The translations under genes and the position numbers were made by a program. From assembly GCF_030295935.1 (NCBI RefSeq), contig NZ_AP027362.1, positions 2,356,001 to 2,420,000 on the forward strand: DNA of 64,000 nucleotides. The letters run 5' to 3'. Position 1 is the first letter of the stretch, and each line of letters opens with the position of its first letter. The notes below the pieces were generated by a model. That model was not told the DNA's origin. It worked only from the letters and a program-made list of their open reading frames with translations, and ran no database searches. Positions 56,380 to 64,000 of the stretch are shown piece by piece. Origin of the DNA: Thalassotalea piscium. GTDB lineage: Bacteria > Pseudomonadota > Gammaproteobacteria > Enterobacterales > Alteromonadaceae.

Positions 56380-58260
56380 ATGCTTGAAATTGCATTGATA
56401 TATTTAGCAGCGGCTATTATTGCTGTGCCAATAGCCAAACGATTAGGTTTAGGTTCAGTTTTGGGTTATTTACTCGCTGGCATATTAATAGGACCATTTG
56501 CATTAGCATTTGTAGGTGACCAGACAGCGGTAATGCACTTTGCCGAGTTTGGTGTAGTTATGATGCTATTTCTTGTTGGGCTAGAGCTACAACCCTCTCG
56601 ATTATGGAAACTGAAAAACTCTATTATCGGCCTTGGTGGGCTACAAGTTGTGTTAACTAGCTTGCTATTTTTTGTCATTGGCTATTATTTATTATCGTTA
56701 CGGTGGGAAACAGCATTAGCCATAGGCCTAATGTTGTCGCTTTCTTCAACCGCGATTGTGCTACAAACACTGACCGAAAAGGGTTGGATAAAACAAGAAG
56801 CAGGTCAAAACGCATTTTCGGTATTACTTTTTCAAGACATTGCAGTAATACCTATTTTAGCCTTGTTACCTTTATTAGCCTTTAGCGATACTATTAGCGT
56901 AATGTCTGATCAGGCTAATCTCATTGAGCATTATCCAGTCTATGGTCAAGTGCTAATATCGCTTATGGTTATCGCTGCAATTATATTTGCAGGCCGTTAT
57001 GTTTCAGCACCGGTATTTAGATATATTGCCGAAACACGCCTTAGAGAGTTATTTACCGTATTTGCTTTATTTTTAGTTATTGCTATTGCCGTAATTATGC
57101 AAAAAATAGGGTTATCTCCTGCTTTAGGTACATTTTTAGCTGGCGTAGTATTAGCAGATAACGAATTTAGACATGAACTTGAAGTTGATATAGAACCCTT
57201 TAAAGGCCTATTACTTGGGTTGTTTTTTATTACTGTTGGCGCCTCAATTGATTTCCCGCTATTACTCGAAAACCTACTGCTTGTTATTTCATTAGTCGTT
57301 GGCTTAATTGTAGTTAAAGCAGTAGTACTTTACCTTTTAGCGGTAGTTTTTAAGATCAGAAGTAAGCAGAAACTGTTATTCACTCTAGCTTTAGCGCAAG
57401 GTGGGGAATTTGCCTTTGTACTGTTATCGCTAACGTCAACATTACAAATTTTAACATTAGAACAAAGTAAACTAACGACCTTAGTTGTCGCTATTTCAAT
57501 GCTGATGGCACCGTTATTACTGATTATTTACGACACGTTTTTAAATAAAGATGTAAACACTTCCAAAGCATACGACTCTGTAGATCAAATGGAACCAACA
57601 AAAAATGTTATTATTGCGGGTTATGGGCGGTTTGGCCAAATTATTGGCCGCCTTTTAACTGCGCAAGGCTATCATTTATCGATTCTTGACCATAGTCCCG
57701 GCCAAATTGATTTAGTGCGTCGTTTTGGCAATAAAGTATTCTATGGCGATGCAGCAAACAGAGATCTTTTAGCCGCAGCTGGCGCTAATGATGCGCAATT
57801 GCTGGTAATTGCAATAGACGATCCAGACAAAATATTACAAGTTGCTGAACTTGCCAAAAAGCATTATCCGCATATAAAAGTTGTGGCACGTGCCATTGAC
57901 CGTCGCCATGCTTATGAACTTTTACATCTTGGTATCACAACCTTTAAACGTGAAACTTTCGACTCTGCCCTTAACTTAGGTGTTGAAGCGCTCACTTTAT
58001 TAGGTAATAACCGTAACGATGCCGAGCGCGCTGGAAAGTTATTTGCTGATCACGATGAAGAATCCCTGAAAATACTTGCGCATTTATGGGGTGATGATCA
58101 CAGCTACGGCATTGCAGTAAAACAGCGTTTGGAAGACTTAAAACAAGTATTAGAAGGCGATGCTCAAGCACAAAAAGACCTAAATACTTGCACTGAGAAA
58201 AACGAGTTAAAAACCCCAGCCGAGTATATTAGCACTAGTAAAGGCATAGCTGATGCTTAG
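56380..58260 (+). CDS. Kef-type (CPA2) K+/H+ antiporter
   Basis: The 626-aa protein has about 12-13 membrane spans (1-385, with FAEFGVVMMLFLVGLELQP and LGTFLAGVVLADNEFRHELE) and a cytosolic TrkA-N nucleotide-binding domain (about 405-525: VIIAGYGRFGQIIGRLL). KefB and KefC release K+ and acidify the cytosol when glutathione adducts of electrophiles bind this domain. Neighbouring pirin and OsmC-hydrolase genes fit that protective role. I cannot tell KefB from KefC. Its last 8 bases overlap the LysR start. Confidence 0.9.
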   Translation: MLEIALIYLAAAIIAVPIAKRLGLGSVLGYLLAGILIGPFALAFVGDQTAVMHFAEFGVVMMLFLVGLELQPSRLWKLKNSIIGLGGLQVVLTSLLFFVIGYYLLSLRWETALAIGLMLSLSSTAIVLQTLTEKGWIKQEAGQNAFSVLLFQDIAVIPILALLPLLAFSDTISVMSDQANLIEHYPVYGQVLISLMVIAAIIFAGRYVSAPVFRYIAETRLRELFTVFALFLVIAIAVIMQKIGLSPALGTFLAGVVLADNEFRHELEVDIEPFKGLLLGLFFITVGASIDFPLLLENLLLVISLVVGLIVVKAVVLYLLAVVFKIRSKQKLLFTLALAQGGEFAFVLLSLTSTLQILTLEQSKLTTLVVAISMLMAPLLLIIYDTFLNKDVNTSKAYDSVDQMEPTKNVIIAGYGRFGQIIGRLLTAQGYHLSILDHSPGQIDLVRRFGNKVFYGDAANRDLLAAAGANDAQLLVIAIDDPDKILQVAELAKKHYPHIKVVARAIDRRHAYELLHLGITTFKRETFDSALNLGVEALTLLGNNRNDAERAGKLFADHDEESLKILAHLWGDDHSYGIAVKQRLEDLKQVLEGDAQAQKDLNTCTEKNELKTPAEYISTSKGIADA

Positions 58261-59134
58261 AGTAACGTTAGAGCAGTGGCGAATGTTTCGTTCTGTTGTC
58301 CAATACGGTGGTTTTAATCAAGCCTCTCAAAGCATACATAAGAGTCAGTCGAGCATACATAATGCCGTTGGTAAAATAGAAAGCTCGTTAAACGTTAAGC
58401 TCTTTGAAATTGAAGGTCGAAAAACTATCTTAACCGAAGCGGGCGAGTTAATGTTAAAGCGGGCAAACTTTCTACTTGATGAAGCCGCAAAGCTCGAAAT
58501 AGTTGGGCAAACACTAGGCCAAGGTACAGAAAGCAGCTTACGTATTGCTGTAGATGAAATGTTTCCGCAATTACTGCTCTATAAAGTATTAGATAGTGTG
58601 TCTGCACAATATCCTATGTTGCAAATAGAGCTAATAGAGTCGGTACTTAGTGGTGCTAGCGAACTAATTAATAATGCCGATGTTGATATTGCCATTTCTC
58701 CGGTTGCATTAATCGATGGTTTTAGTGAACAACTCTGCGACATTGAATTTATTGCGGTTGCCAATCCTGAACATGCATTGCATGCCTTAAATAGAGAGTT
58801 GTCTGCTGAAGACTTAAAAAGCCACAGGCAAGTAGTGGTTAGAGACTCTGCACTGCAAAATAAAAGTGACGCTGGTTGGCTAGGCGCGAATCAACGGTGG
58901 ACAGTAAGCCACTTACGCACCTCTATTGATATGATCTGCAATGGGCTGGGGTTTGCGTGGTTACCTATTAGCTCTATTAAAAATGAGCTTGAAAAAGGTC
59001 AGCTCAAGCCATTACCCCTGCAATATAATGGCAAGCGCTCAATGCAGCTACATTTGATATTTAAAGACAAAGATAGCCTTGGCCCCGCAGCCAAAACCTT
59101 TCTTGGAGAATTAAGGTATCAATGCCCCAACTAA
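58253..59134 (+). CDS. LysR-family transcriptional regulator
   Basis: The 293-aa protein has an N-terminal winged helix (about 5-65: FRSVVQYGGFNQASQSIHKSQSSIHNAVGKIE) and a substrate-binding domain (about 88-290). The ATG overlaps the Kef gene by 8 bp, so they are translationally coupled and it may regulate this gene set. The inducer is unknown. The Ser-Ile-His in place of the usual Ser-Ala-Val-Ser recognition text is mildly unusual. Confidence 0.9.
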   Translation: MLRVTLEQWRMFRSVVQYGGFNQASQSIHKSQSSIHNAVGKIESSLNVKLFEIEGRKTILTEAGELMLKRANFLLDEAAKLEIVGQTLGQGTESSLRIAVDEMFPQLLLYKVLDSVSAQYPMLQIELIESVLSGASELINNADVDIAISPVALIDGFSEQLCDIEFIAVANPEHALHALNRELSAEDLKSHRQVVVRDSALQNKSDAGWLGANQRWTVSHLRTSIDMICNGLGFAWLPISSIKNELEKGQLKPLPLQYNGKRSMQLHLIFKDKDSLGPAAKTFLGELRYQCPN

Positions 59135-59247
59135 ACGCCGAACAATCATTCTCTTTATAAGAATGATTAACGCTAATCTTACTAATTTTAATCGTTTAAA
59201 GTAAACATTAAACTAACCTCATTGAAATTAGAGGAAGGAATGTACTG

Positions 59248-59940
59248 ATGAAATACATTAGAAGATCGGCAGATAGAGGCACAGCAAATTTTGGTTGGTT
59301 AGAAAGTAAACATAGCTTTTCTTTTGGTAATTACTACGATCAAAAACACATGGGCGTTTCTGCCCTTCGTGTAATTAACGATGATATGGTTATGCCAGGT
59401 CAAGGCTTTGGTGCACATGGTCATCGTGACATGGAAATTATCTCTTATGTTACTGAAGGCGCATTAAAGCATGAAGACAGTGAAGGTAATGAACATGTTG
59501 TACCTGCAGGTGACGTACAGCGTATGAGCGCCGGAAGTGGAGTAATGCACTCTGAATTTAACCCATCGAAGACAGAGCGAGTAAAGTTCTTTCAAATTTG
59601 GATACAACCCATCAAAATGGGGATAAAACCAAGTTATGAACAAAAAAGTATTCCACAAAAAGGACCATTAACCCCGCTTGTTACTGAAACTGGAGCAAAT
59701 GGCACGTTATCATTAAACCAAAAAGCTAGCTTATCTCGCTTAGTGTTAAATGAGAAAGAAACGTTCAAGCTTAATTCAGCTGAGCATATTGGCTATTTGC
59801 ACCTTGTTAAAGGAAAAATAAAGGTTGACGGTGTTACGTTTGAAGCTGGCGATGCCTTTGCAATTGACCCAAAACAAACGGTTGAGCTTGAAACAATAAA
59901 TACACTTGAGGCATTGTGGTTTGAATTACCGCCAATGTAA
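59248..59940 (+). CDS. yhhW: YhhW-type pirin (quercetinase-like)
   Basis: The 230-aa product closely resembles E. coli YhhW (231 aa), for which quercetin 2,3-dioxygenase activity has been shown in vitro. Metal ligands are visible in FGAHGHRDMEIISYV (two His) and SGVMHSEFN (His, Glu). The starting text RRSADRGTANFGWLESKHSFSFGNYY is family-typical. AGAGGAAGGAATG precedes the ATG. It is followed by the TauE gene after 9 bp, so the two are probably an operon. Confidence 0.9.
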   Translation: MKYIRRSADRGTANFGWLESKHSFSFGNYYDQKHMGVSALRVINDDMVMPGQGFGAHGHRDMEIISYVTEGALKHEDSEGNEHVVPAGDVQRMSAGSGVMHSEFNPSKTERVKFFQIWIQPIKMGIKPSYEQKSIPQKGPLTPLVTETGANGTLSLNQKASLSRLVLNEKETFKLNSAEHIGYLHLVKGKIKVDGVTFEAGDAFAIDPKQTVELETINTLEALWFELPPM

Positions 59941-59949
59941 TAGAACGTA

Positions 59950-60678
59950 ATGGATGCAGTAACCATTATACTAATAGCACTGGTTGTAGTGCTAATTGGT
60001 ATATCAAAGTCAGCATTTGCTGGGGCACTAGGTGTATTTGCCGTGCCCCTTTTAATGTTAAAATTACCCGCAACTCAAGCGATTGCTCTAATGCTGCCAT
60101 TATTAATTATTGGTGATGTGTTAACCGTTAAAAGCTTTTGGCGAAAGTGGGATAAACAACTATTATTTACGCTTATTCCTGGTGCAGCTATAGGTGTACT
60201 GACTGCATACTTAATTATAGAGAGCATAAACCCTGATCACCTCAGATTATTAGTTGCTGTTATCTGTATCGTTTTCTCTCTAAAAAACTTACTTTTTAAA
60301 CAAACCACCATCACCTTTATTAATAATAAAATAGGGGCATTAGTGATGTCGATGTTTTCGGGCATAACTAGTAGTTTAGTTCATGCTGGTGGGCCGCCTA
60401 TTATTATCTATTTCAGCGCTATTGGATTAAAACCAAGTAAGTTTGTTGCTACTGCAGGTATATTTTTCGCAGTAATGAATGTATTTAAACTTGTTGGTGC
60501 AGTATCGTTTGGATTATTAACTAGCACTACAGCGCTTACCGCACTAATGTTTCTGCCGCTAGCACTGGTTGGTAACTGGATAGGTGTAAAAATAAATAGC
60601 ACAATCGATAAGCAATTGTTTTTAAACATAATGAACTACTTGCTTCTCGTTTTAGGTGTATGGTTATTAATAAACTAA
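59950..60678 (+). CDS. TauE/SafE-family membrane exporter
   Basis: A 242-aa inner-membrane protein with about 8 spans. The family signature is in ISKSAFAGALGVFAVPLLML (residues 14-34) and the second repeat in HAGGPPIIIYFSAIGL (about 140). Members are linked to export of sulfite, sulfoacetate and other small anions. It sits 9 bp after the yhhW gene, so sulfur-containing electrophile adducts or sulfite export is a reasonable but unproven guess. A good terminator follows. Confidence 0.88.
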   Translation: MDAVTIILIALVVVLIGISKSAFAGALGVFAVPLLMLKLPATQAIALMLPLLIIGDVLTVKSFWRKWDKQLLFTLIPGAAIGVLTAYLIIESINPDHLRLLVAVICIVFSLKNLLFKQTTITFINNKIGALVMSMFSGITSSLVHAGGPPIIIYFSAIGLKPSKFVATAGIFFAVMNVFKLVGAVSFGLLTSTTALTALMFLPLALVGNWIGVKINSTIDKQLFLNIMNYLLLVLGVWLLIN

Positions 60679-60704
60679 TCCCCCTTTTACCAAGCCGTTT
60701 ACTT

Positions 60705-60738
60705 AAAGTGGTGCTAGTATCAATTCAGCACCACTTTT
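60705..60738 (+). terminator. Terminator of the yhhW-tauE unit
   Basis: AAAGTGGTGCT pairs with AGCACCACTTT across an 11-nt loop, followed by a T-rich tail. Confidence 0.88.
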
Positions 60739-60823
60739 CTTTATGTACAATAAGGCTTTGAGTTTCATTACTGTCAGAAAGAAATCTTTCTAGGCTAATC
60801 AAGCTTTAAGTTTGAACTTTCAT

Positions 60824-60970
60824 TTAGTTCATTAAGTGTGAACTCATAATGCCCTGATTATCTGTGCATATTACATGTATCTCTTCAGCGTATTCATCAA
60901 TGTTTTGGATTTGATAGTAATATCCATTAAGCGTAAGGCCTTGAGATTCTTGAATTTGCTCTAGCTTCAT
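60824..60970 (-). CDS. Short unrecognised protein, 48 aa
   Basis: Start ATG is complementary to 60968-60970, with a very good ribosome site (AGGAGCAAACT before the ATG). The product begins MKLEQIQESQGLTLNGYYYQ, continues with an acidic middle (NIDEYAEEIHVICTDN) and ends at a TAA. No family was recognised. The 560-bp spacer between the tauE gene and lysA otherwise holds only terminators, and codon use looks ordinary, so I think it is a real small gene. Confidence 0.55.
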   Translation of the reverse strand: MKLEQIQESQGLTLNGYYYQIQNIDEYAEEIHVICTDNQGIMSSHLMN

Positions 60971-61052
60971 AGTTTGCTCCTATTAATAATGGGTATTATT
61001 TTAAGGAGCATGTTGGAAACGGTCTACGGACTATGCGTACCATTCATAAAAT

Positions 61053-61074
61053 AAAAGCCCAAGTAAGGGCTTTT
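61053..61074. terminator. Bidirectional terminator-like hairpin
   Basis: AAAAGCCC-AAGTAA-GGGCTTTT has A and T runs on both sides. It lies upstream of the short minus-strand gene and of lysA; it may insulate lysA from upstream transcription. Confidence 0.7.
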
Positions 61075-61238
61075 ATAGATCCACGTTAGGTAAACGGCTT
61101 GTTATTTTACCTACTCTTTTTATTTTAACTATCCACTAATTTATTAAACACTATAAATATATCACGGTATTGCTTGATCACCACCTCAAAAAGAAATACA
61201 TTATTCCCACAACTAAATAACTGCAGAATTTTTTATTC

Positions 61239-62510
61239 ATGGACGTTAAGCCTTATATTTCTTACATCAATAATAAAATGCACATAGAAAACGTGTCACT
61301 TGATACAATCGCTGAACAGGTGGAGACTCCTTTTTACTGCTATTCGCATTCGGCAATTAAAGCGTCTTATACAGCGTATACAACAGCTTTTAACCAACTC
61401 GATACAATGATATGTTACGCCGTTAAAGCAAACTCGAATCAAGCTATTTTAAAAACTCTTGCTAACCTAGGTTCAGGTGCAGATGTAGTATCGGGTGGTG
61501 AAATAAGAAGAGCACTAAGTGCAGGTATACCTGCAAGTAAAATTGTTTTTTCTGGTGTAGCTAAAACCAAAGATGAAATAGCCTTTGCATTAGACCAAGG
61601 TATTTTTCAATTTAACGTAGAATCTGAGCCTGAACTACTATTAATAAGCCAATTAGCGACCCAAACCAACAAATTAGCTGCAATATCAATTAGAATAAAC
61701 CCGAATGTTTGTGCTAAAACTCATGCAAAGATCACCACGGGTAAATCAGAGAACAAATTTGGTATTCCAATCACTAATGCCAGACAAGTTTATCAATATG
61801 CGGCGTCGTTACCCGGCATTAAAGTTCAAGGGGTTGATGTTCATATTGGCTCTCAACTTACTGATCTTCAACCATTTAGAGAAGCATTCGCTAAGCTAGC
61901 TGATTTTATTGCGATGTTAACGATGGACGGTCATGACATATCTGTTATCGATATTGGTGGTGGCTTAGGCATTGGCTATGGTGAAAATGAAATAGAACCT
62001 GATAAAAACGAATATGCCTCTATAGTTAAAAGCTGCTTAGGGCACTTAAACTGTAAAATAATTATGGAACCTGGCAGATCTATCGTTGGCAATGCTGGCG
62101 TGCTTGTCTCAAGTGTTGTTTATGTTAAAAAAGGTGATGAACGCCAATTTTTAATTATTGATGCGGGTATGAACGACCTGATCAGACCGAGTATGTACGA
62201 CGCCTATCACCAAATTCTTCCTGTTGATAATACAGAGCAAGAAATGTCAGTGTATGATGTTGTTGGCCCCGTGTGTGAAACTGGCGATACATTTACAAAA
62301 AATAGAGAGCTACCCACAGCAAAAACAGACGACTTAATTACCATTTTAAGTTGTGGCGCCTATGGCAGTGTCATGTCTTCACACTATAATACTCGCTTAA
62401 ATGCACCTGAGATTATGGTGAACGACGCACAATTCTCTGTTATTAAGCCTCGCCTTAGTTATGAAGAGTTGATTGCACAAGAAACTATTCCTGATTGGCT
62501 ATCGCAATAA
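61239..62510 (+). CDS. lysA: LysA-type diaminopimelate decarboxylase
   Basis: LysA converts meso-diaminopimelate to L-lysine with PLP. The 423-aa protein has the PLP lysine in MICYAVKANSNQAIL (about 65), the glycine motif in DIGGGLGIGYG (about 235), the residues contacting substrate in EPGRSIVGNAG (about 278) and CGAYGSVMSSHYN near the C-terminus. As I remember it, the text (FYCYSHSAI, HAKITTGKSENKFGIP, DVHIGSQLTDLQPF) resembles the alphaproteobacterial/pseudomonad type more than E. coli LysA. Ribosome site before ATG 61239 is poor. It lies 45 bp from the convergent LysR gene. Confidence 0.93.
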   Translation: MDVKPYISYINNKMHIENVSLDTIAEQVETPFYCYSHSAIKASYTAYTTAFNQLDTMICYAVKANSNQAILKTLANLGSGADVVSGGEIRRALSAGIPASKIVFSGVAKTKDEIAFALDQGIFQFNVESEPELLLISQLATQTNKLAAISIRINPNVCAKTHAKITTGKSENKFGIPITNARQVYQYAASLPGIKVQGVDVHIGSQLTDLQPFREAFAKLADFIAMLTMDGHDISVIDIGGGLGIGYGENEIEPDKNEYASIVKSCLGHLNCKIIMEPGRSIVGNAGVLVSSVVYVKKGDERQFLIIDAGMNDLIRPSMYDAYHQILPVDNTEQEMSVYDVVGPVCETGDTFTKNRELPTAKTDDLITILSCGAYGSVMSSHYNTRLNAPEIMVNDAQFSVIKPRLSYEELIAQETIPDWLSQ

Positions 62511-62555
62511 TATTTCACCTGTTTGCGCTAACTCATCTCTGTTAATTCGACTGCG

Positions 62556-63461
62556 TTAATTCGACTGAGTTAACAGCCATTGTGAAAAACATTCAATGCT
62601 AGGTGATGAATGATGTTTTATTAGGTAGTAGCCTGCATTGGCTGCTACCGGCTTAAATGGTGAAACTAAACGCTTGTGCTTGAAGTCTTCAGCAACTAAA
62701 GCATAGCGTGCCATTGCAATACCTAATCCTGCTTCTGCGGCTGCCATGGCCATATCAGTGCGGTTGAAAAAGTGCCCTTTATTATATTCAGTTTTTATAT
62801 TCATAGTGTTAAACCAATACTGCCATTCAATATATTTTTCAGCTCCTTCCCAAGGCATAGCATCATGCAATAGTGTAACTTTCTGCCAAATGTTGTTTAC
62901 ATTTTCTTGAGAATTATCATGCCAATTAAAGCGTTTATAATAGCTAGGACTCATCACAGGTATTAACTGCTCAGCGAGTAATAATTGAGAGTTGGCATAG
63001 ACATAAGGCGATTGCCCATAATCTATCGCTAAATCAAAACTACTATTTCGATGATCAACTAATGCCCTTTCTGCAAAGGTATGAATACTAATATTAGGAT
63101 AGAGGCTATAGAAATTTTGAAGGCGTGGCACTAACCATTTAAAGGCAAATGACGGTGTGAGTTTTAACCGTATTTCTCCGCCTATGATAGGATTGCGCTT
63201 TATGTTATCAATGGTTTGTACAATATCATCAAAACTGCTTTCAACAACTCTAAGCAGCTGACTTCCGGAATTTGTGAGTCTTATCCCTCTTGAGTGTCTT
63301 TCAAATAATTTGAATGATAAACGCTCTTCTAACAAGCTAATTTGTTGGCTAACAGCCCCCGTGGTAATATTTAAATAGCTAGCTGCTTGGGTAAAGCTGC
63401 CACAACTTGCCACAACGCTAAAGGTCGATAAACCTGACAATGTATTTCCTGCAATAGACAC
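62556..63461 (-). CDS. LysR-family (GcvA-like) regulator next to dadA
   Basis: The 301-aa protein has an N-terminal winged helix (about 8-70: STFSVVASCGSFTQAASYLNITTGAVSQQI, RLSFKLFERHSRGIRLT) and a GcvA-type effector domain (about 95-298). It starts with GTG and is divergent from the partial dadA gene 110 bp away, so D-amino acid catabolism is the likely target. A palindrome typical for LysR operators starts 6 bp ahead of its start codon. Confidence 0.9.
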   Translation of the reverse strand: MSIAGNTLSGLSTFSVVASCGSFTQAASYLNITTGAVSQQISLLEERLSFKLFERHSRGIRLTNSGSQLLRVVESSFDDIVQTIDNIKRNPIIGGEIRLKLTPSFAFKWLVPRLQNFYSLYPNISIHTFAERALVDHRNSSFDLAIDYGQSPYVYANSQLLLAEQLIPVMSPSYYKRFNWHDNSQENVNNIWQKVTLLHDAMPWEGAEKYIEWQYWFNTMNIKTEYNKGHFFNRTDMAMAAAEAGLGIAMARYALVAEDFKHKRLVSPFKPVAANAGYYLIKHHSSPSIECFSQWLLTQSN

Positions 63462-63466
63462 AACAC

Positions 63467-63493
63467 TTAGCCTTTAAAATATCTAAAGGCTAA
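63467..63493. promoter_or_regulatory. Inverted-repeat operator between LysR gene and dadA
   Basis: TTAGCCTTT and AAAGGCTAA form a perfect 9-bp inverted repeat with a 9-bp spacer (27 bp in all). Size and position fit an autoregulatory LysR-type site serving both divergent genes. Confidence 0.6.
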
Positions 63494-63571
63494 TATTAAT
63501 AACTATCGATTGTTTAATCCAATATTATCTTTCAATATGACGGCATAAATTATAATGAGCTAGATTAAGTT

Positions 63572-64000
63572 ATGAAGGTAATTGTATTAGGTAGTGGTGT
63601 TATTGGGCTGACATCTGCATGGTACTTAGCTAAAGCGGGTCATCAAGTGACAGTGGTTGATCGACAATCAACAAGTGCTGAAGAAACCAGCTTTGCTAAT
63701 GCAGGGCAAATTTCATACGGCTATTCATCGCCATGGGCTGCACCTGATATTCCGTTTAAAGCGATTAAATGGTTAATGCAAAAACACGCACCGCTTGTTG
63801 TACAACCTAGCCTATCGCCTGAGTTTTATGCATGGACAACTAAATTCATAAAAAACTGTAATTTACAGCGTTACCAACTCAATAAAAATAGAATGTTACG
63901 CATAGCAAACTATAGCCGTAAGTGCCTAATTGATTTAAGAGAAAGTACATCTATAGAGTATGAAGGACAGCAAAGAGGTACACTACAAGTCTTTAGAAAC
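63572..64000 (+). CDS. dadA: DadA-like D-amino acid dehydrogenase, C-terminus cut by window edge
   Basis: DadA oxidises D-amino acids such as D-alanine at the inner membrane. The first 143 codons are visible. They start MKVIVLGSGVIGLTSAWYLA, the FAD-binding GxGxxG region, and continue with SFANAGQISYGYSSPWAAPD, a DadA hallmark, and LSPEFYAWTTKFI. The gene runs out of the window. With the LysR gene divergent and muropeptide genes nearby, it may serve use of D-Ala released from cell-wall peptides. Confidence 0.9.
   Translation, partial: MKVIVLGSGVIGLTSAWYLAKAGHQVTVVDRQSTSAEETSFANAGQISYGYSSPWAAPDIPFKAIKWLMQKHAPLVVQPSLSPEFYAWTTKFIKNCNLQRYQLNKNRMLRIANYSRKCLIDLRESTSIEYEGQQRGTLQVFRN

Noticed and set aside
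60679-61238. Lysine riboswitch ahead of lysA
   Set aside because: The spacer is too short after the terminator at 61053-61074 and shows none of the multi-helix structure or conserved text of the lysine motif that I could recognise.

Overview
This is A/T-rich chromosomal DNA from a marine-type gammaproteobacterium, most likely an Alteromonadales member related to Colwellia, Thalassotalea or Pseudoalteromonas. The assignment rests on recalled family resemblance: FadR, NhaB, DsbB and RimO look gammaproteobacterial, fadR-nhaB-dsbB has the same order as in enteric bacteria, and nagZ-psrA are adjacent as in pseudomonads. A PEP-CTERM protein and many TonB, SSS and NhaC-type (Na+-coupled) genes also fit. 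No rRNA, tRNA or CRISPR array was seen.

Layout. 1-9.4 kb is core: a partial porin, fadR, nhaB, dsbB, nagZ, psrA, a secreted M2 peptidase and a YgjP-type metalloprotein, with a candidate small RNA near 6.55 kb. 9.8-22.3 kb holds an unusual YfiR-domain kinase without its phosphoacceptor His, rimO, a PEP-CTERM protein, a NERD protein, a 1389-aa propeller hybrid kinase, two copies of a palindrome-ended MITE and a GNAT-nitrilase fusion.

22.4-44.9 kb is the most striking region and reads as one peptidoglycan (muropeptide) scavenging locus. It encodes an OM TonB receptor; a lipoprotein fusing an AmiD-like amidase to a PBP4B-like serine hydrolase; NamZ exo-muramidase; a membrane-anchored GH3 glucosaminidase; an SH3/NlpC-P60 endopeptidase; a serine hydrolase; a Tat-exported LD-carboxypeptidase with a coupled putative metallo-enzyme; a sodium:solute symporter; a BadF-type sugar kinase; MurQ etherase; an L-Ala-D/L-Glu epimerase-like enolase; a MurR/RpiR regulator; and an NhaC carrier next to a PLP enzyme of the D-cysteine desulfhydrase type. 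The inferred route is OM import, periplasmic dismantling into MurNAc, GlcNAc and peptides, sodium-driven uptake of free MurNAc, cytosolic phosphorylation and MurQ cleavage to GlcNAc-6-P, rather than the PTS route of E. coli.

45.4-51.2 kb is a mobile island of small + strand genes, each followed closely by a TAAC motif. It contains a Y1 (RAYT-like) transposase unit interrupted by a complete IS66 element (2542 bp, 8-bp target duplication), short derivatives carrying the same ends, and at least one attC-like hairpin. It may be a decayed integron cassette cluster.

51.3-64 kb has an OM beta-barrel protein, a frameshifted lipoprotein hydrolase, a pirin / hydrolase-OsmC / Kef antiporter / LysR / YhhW-pirin / TauE set suggestive of electrophile or thiol stress defence, a short unrecognised gene, lysA, and a LysR-dadA divergent pair sharing a 27-bp inverted-repeat operator; dadA runs off the right edge.
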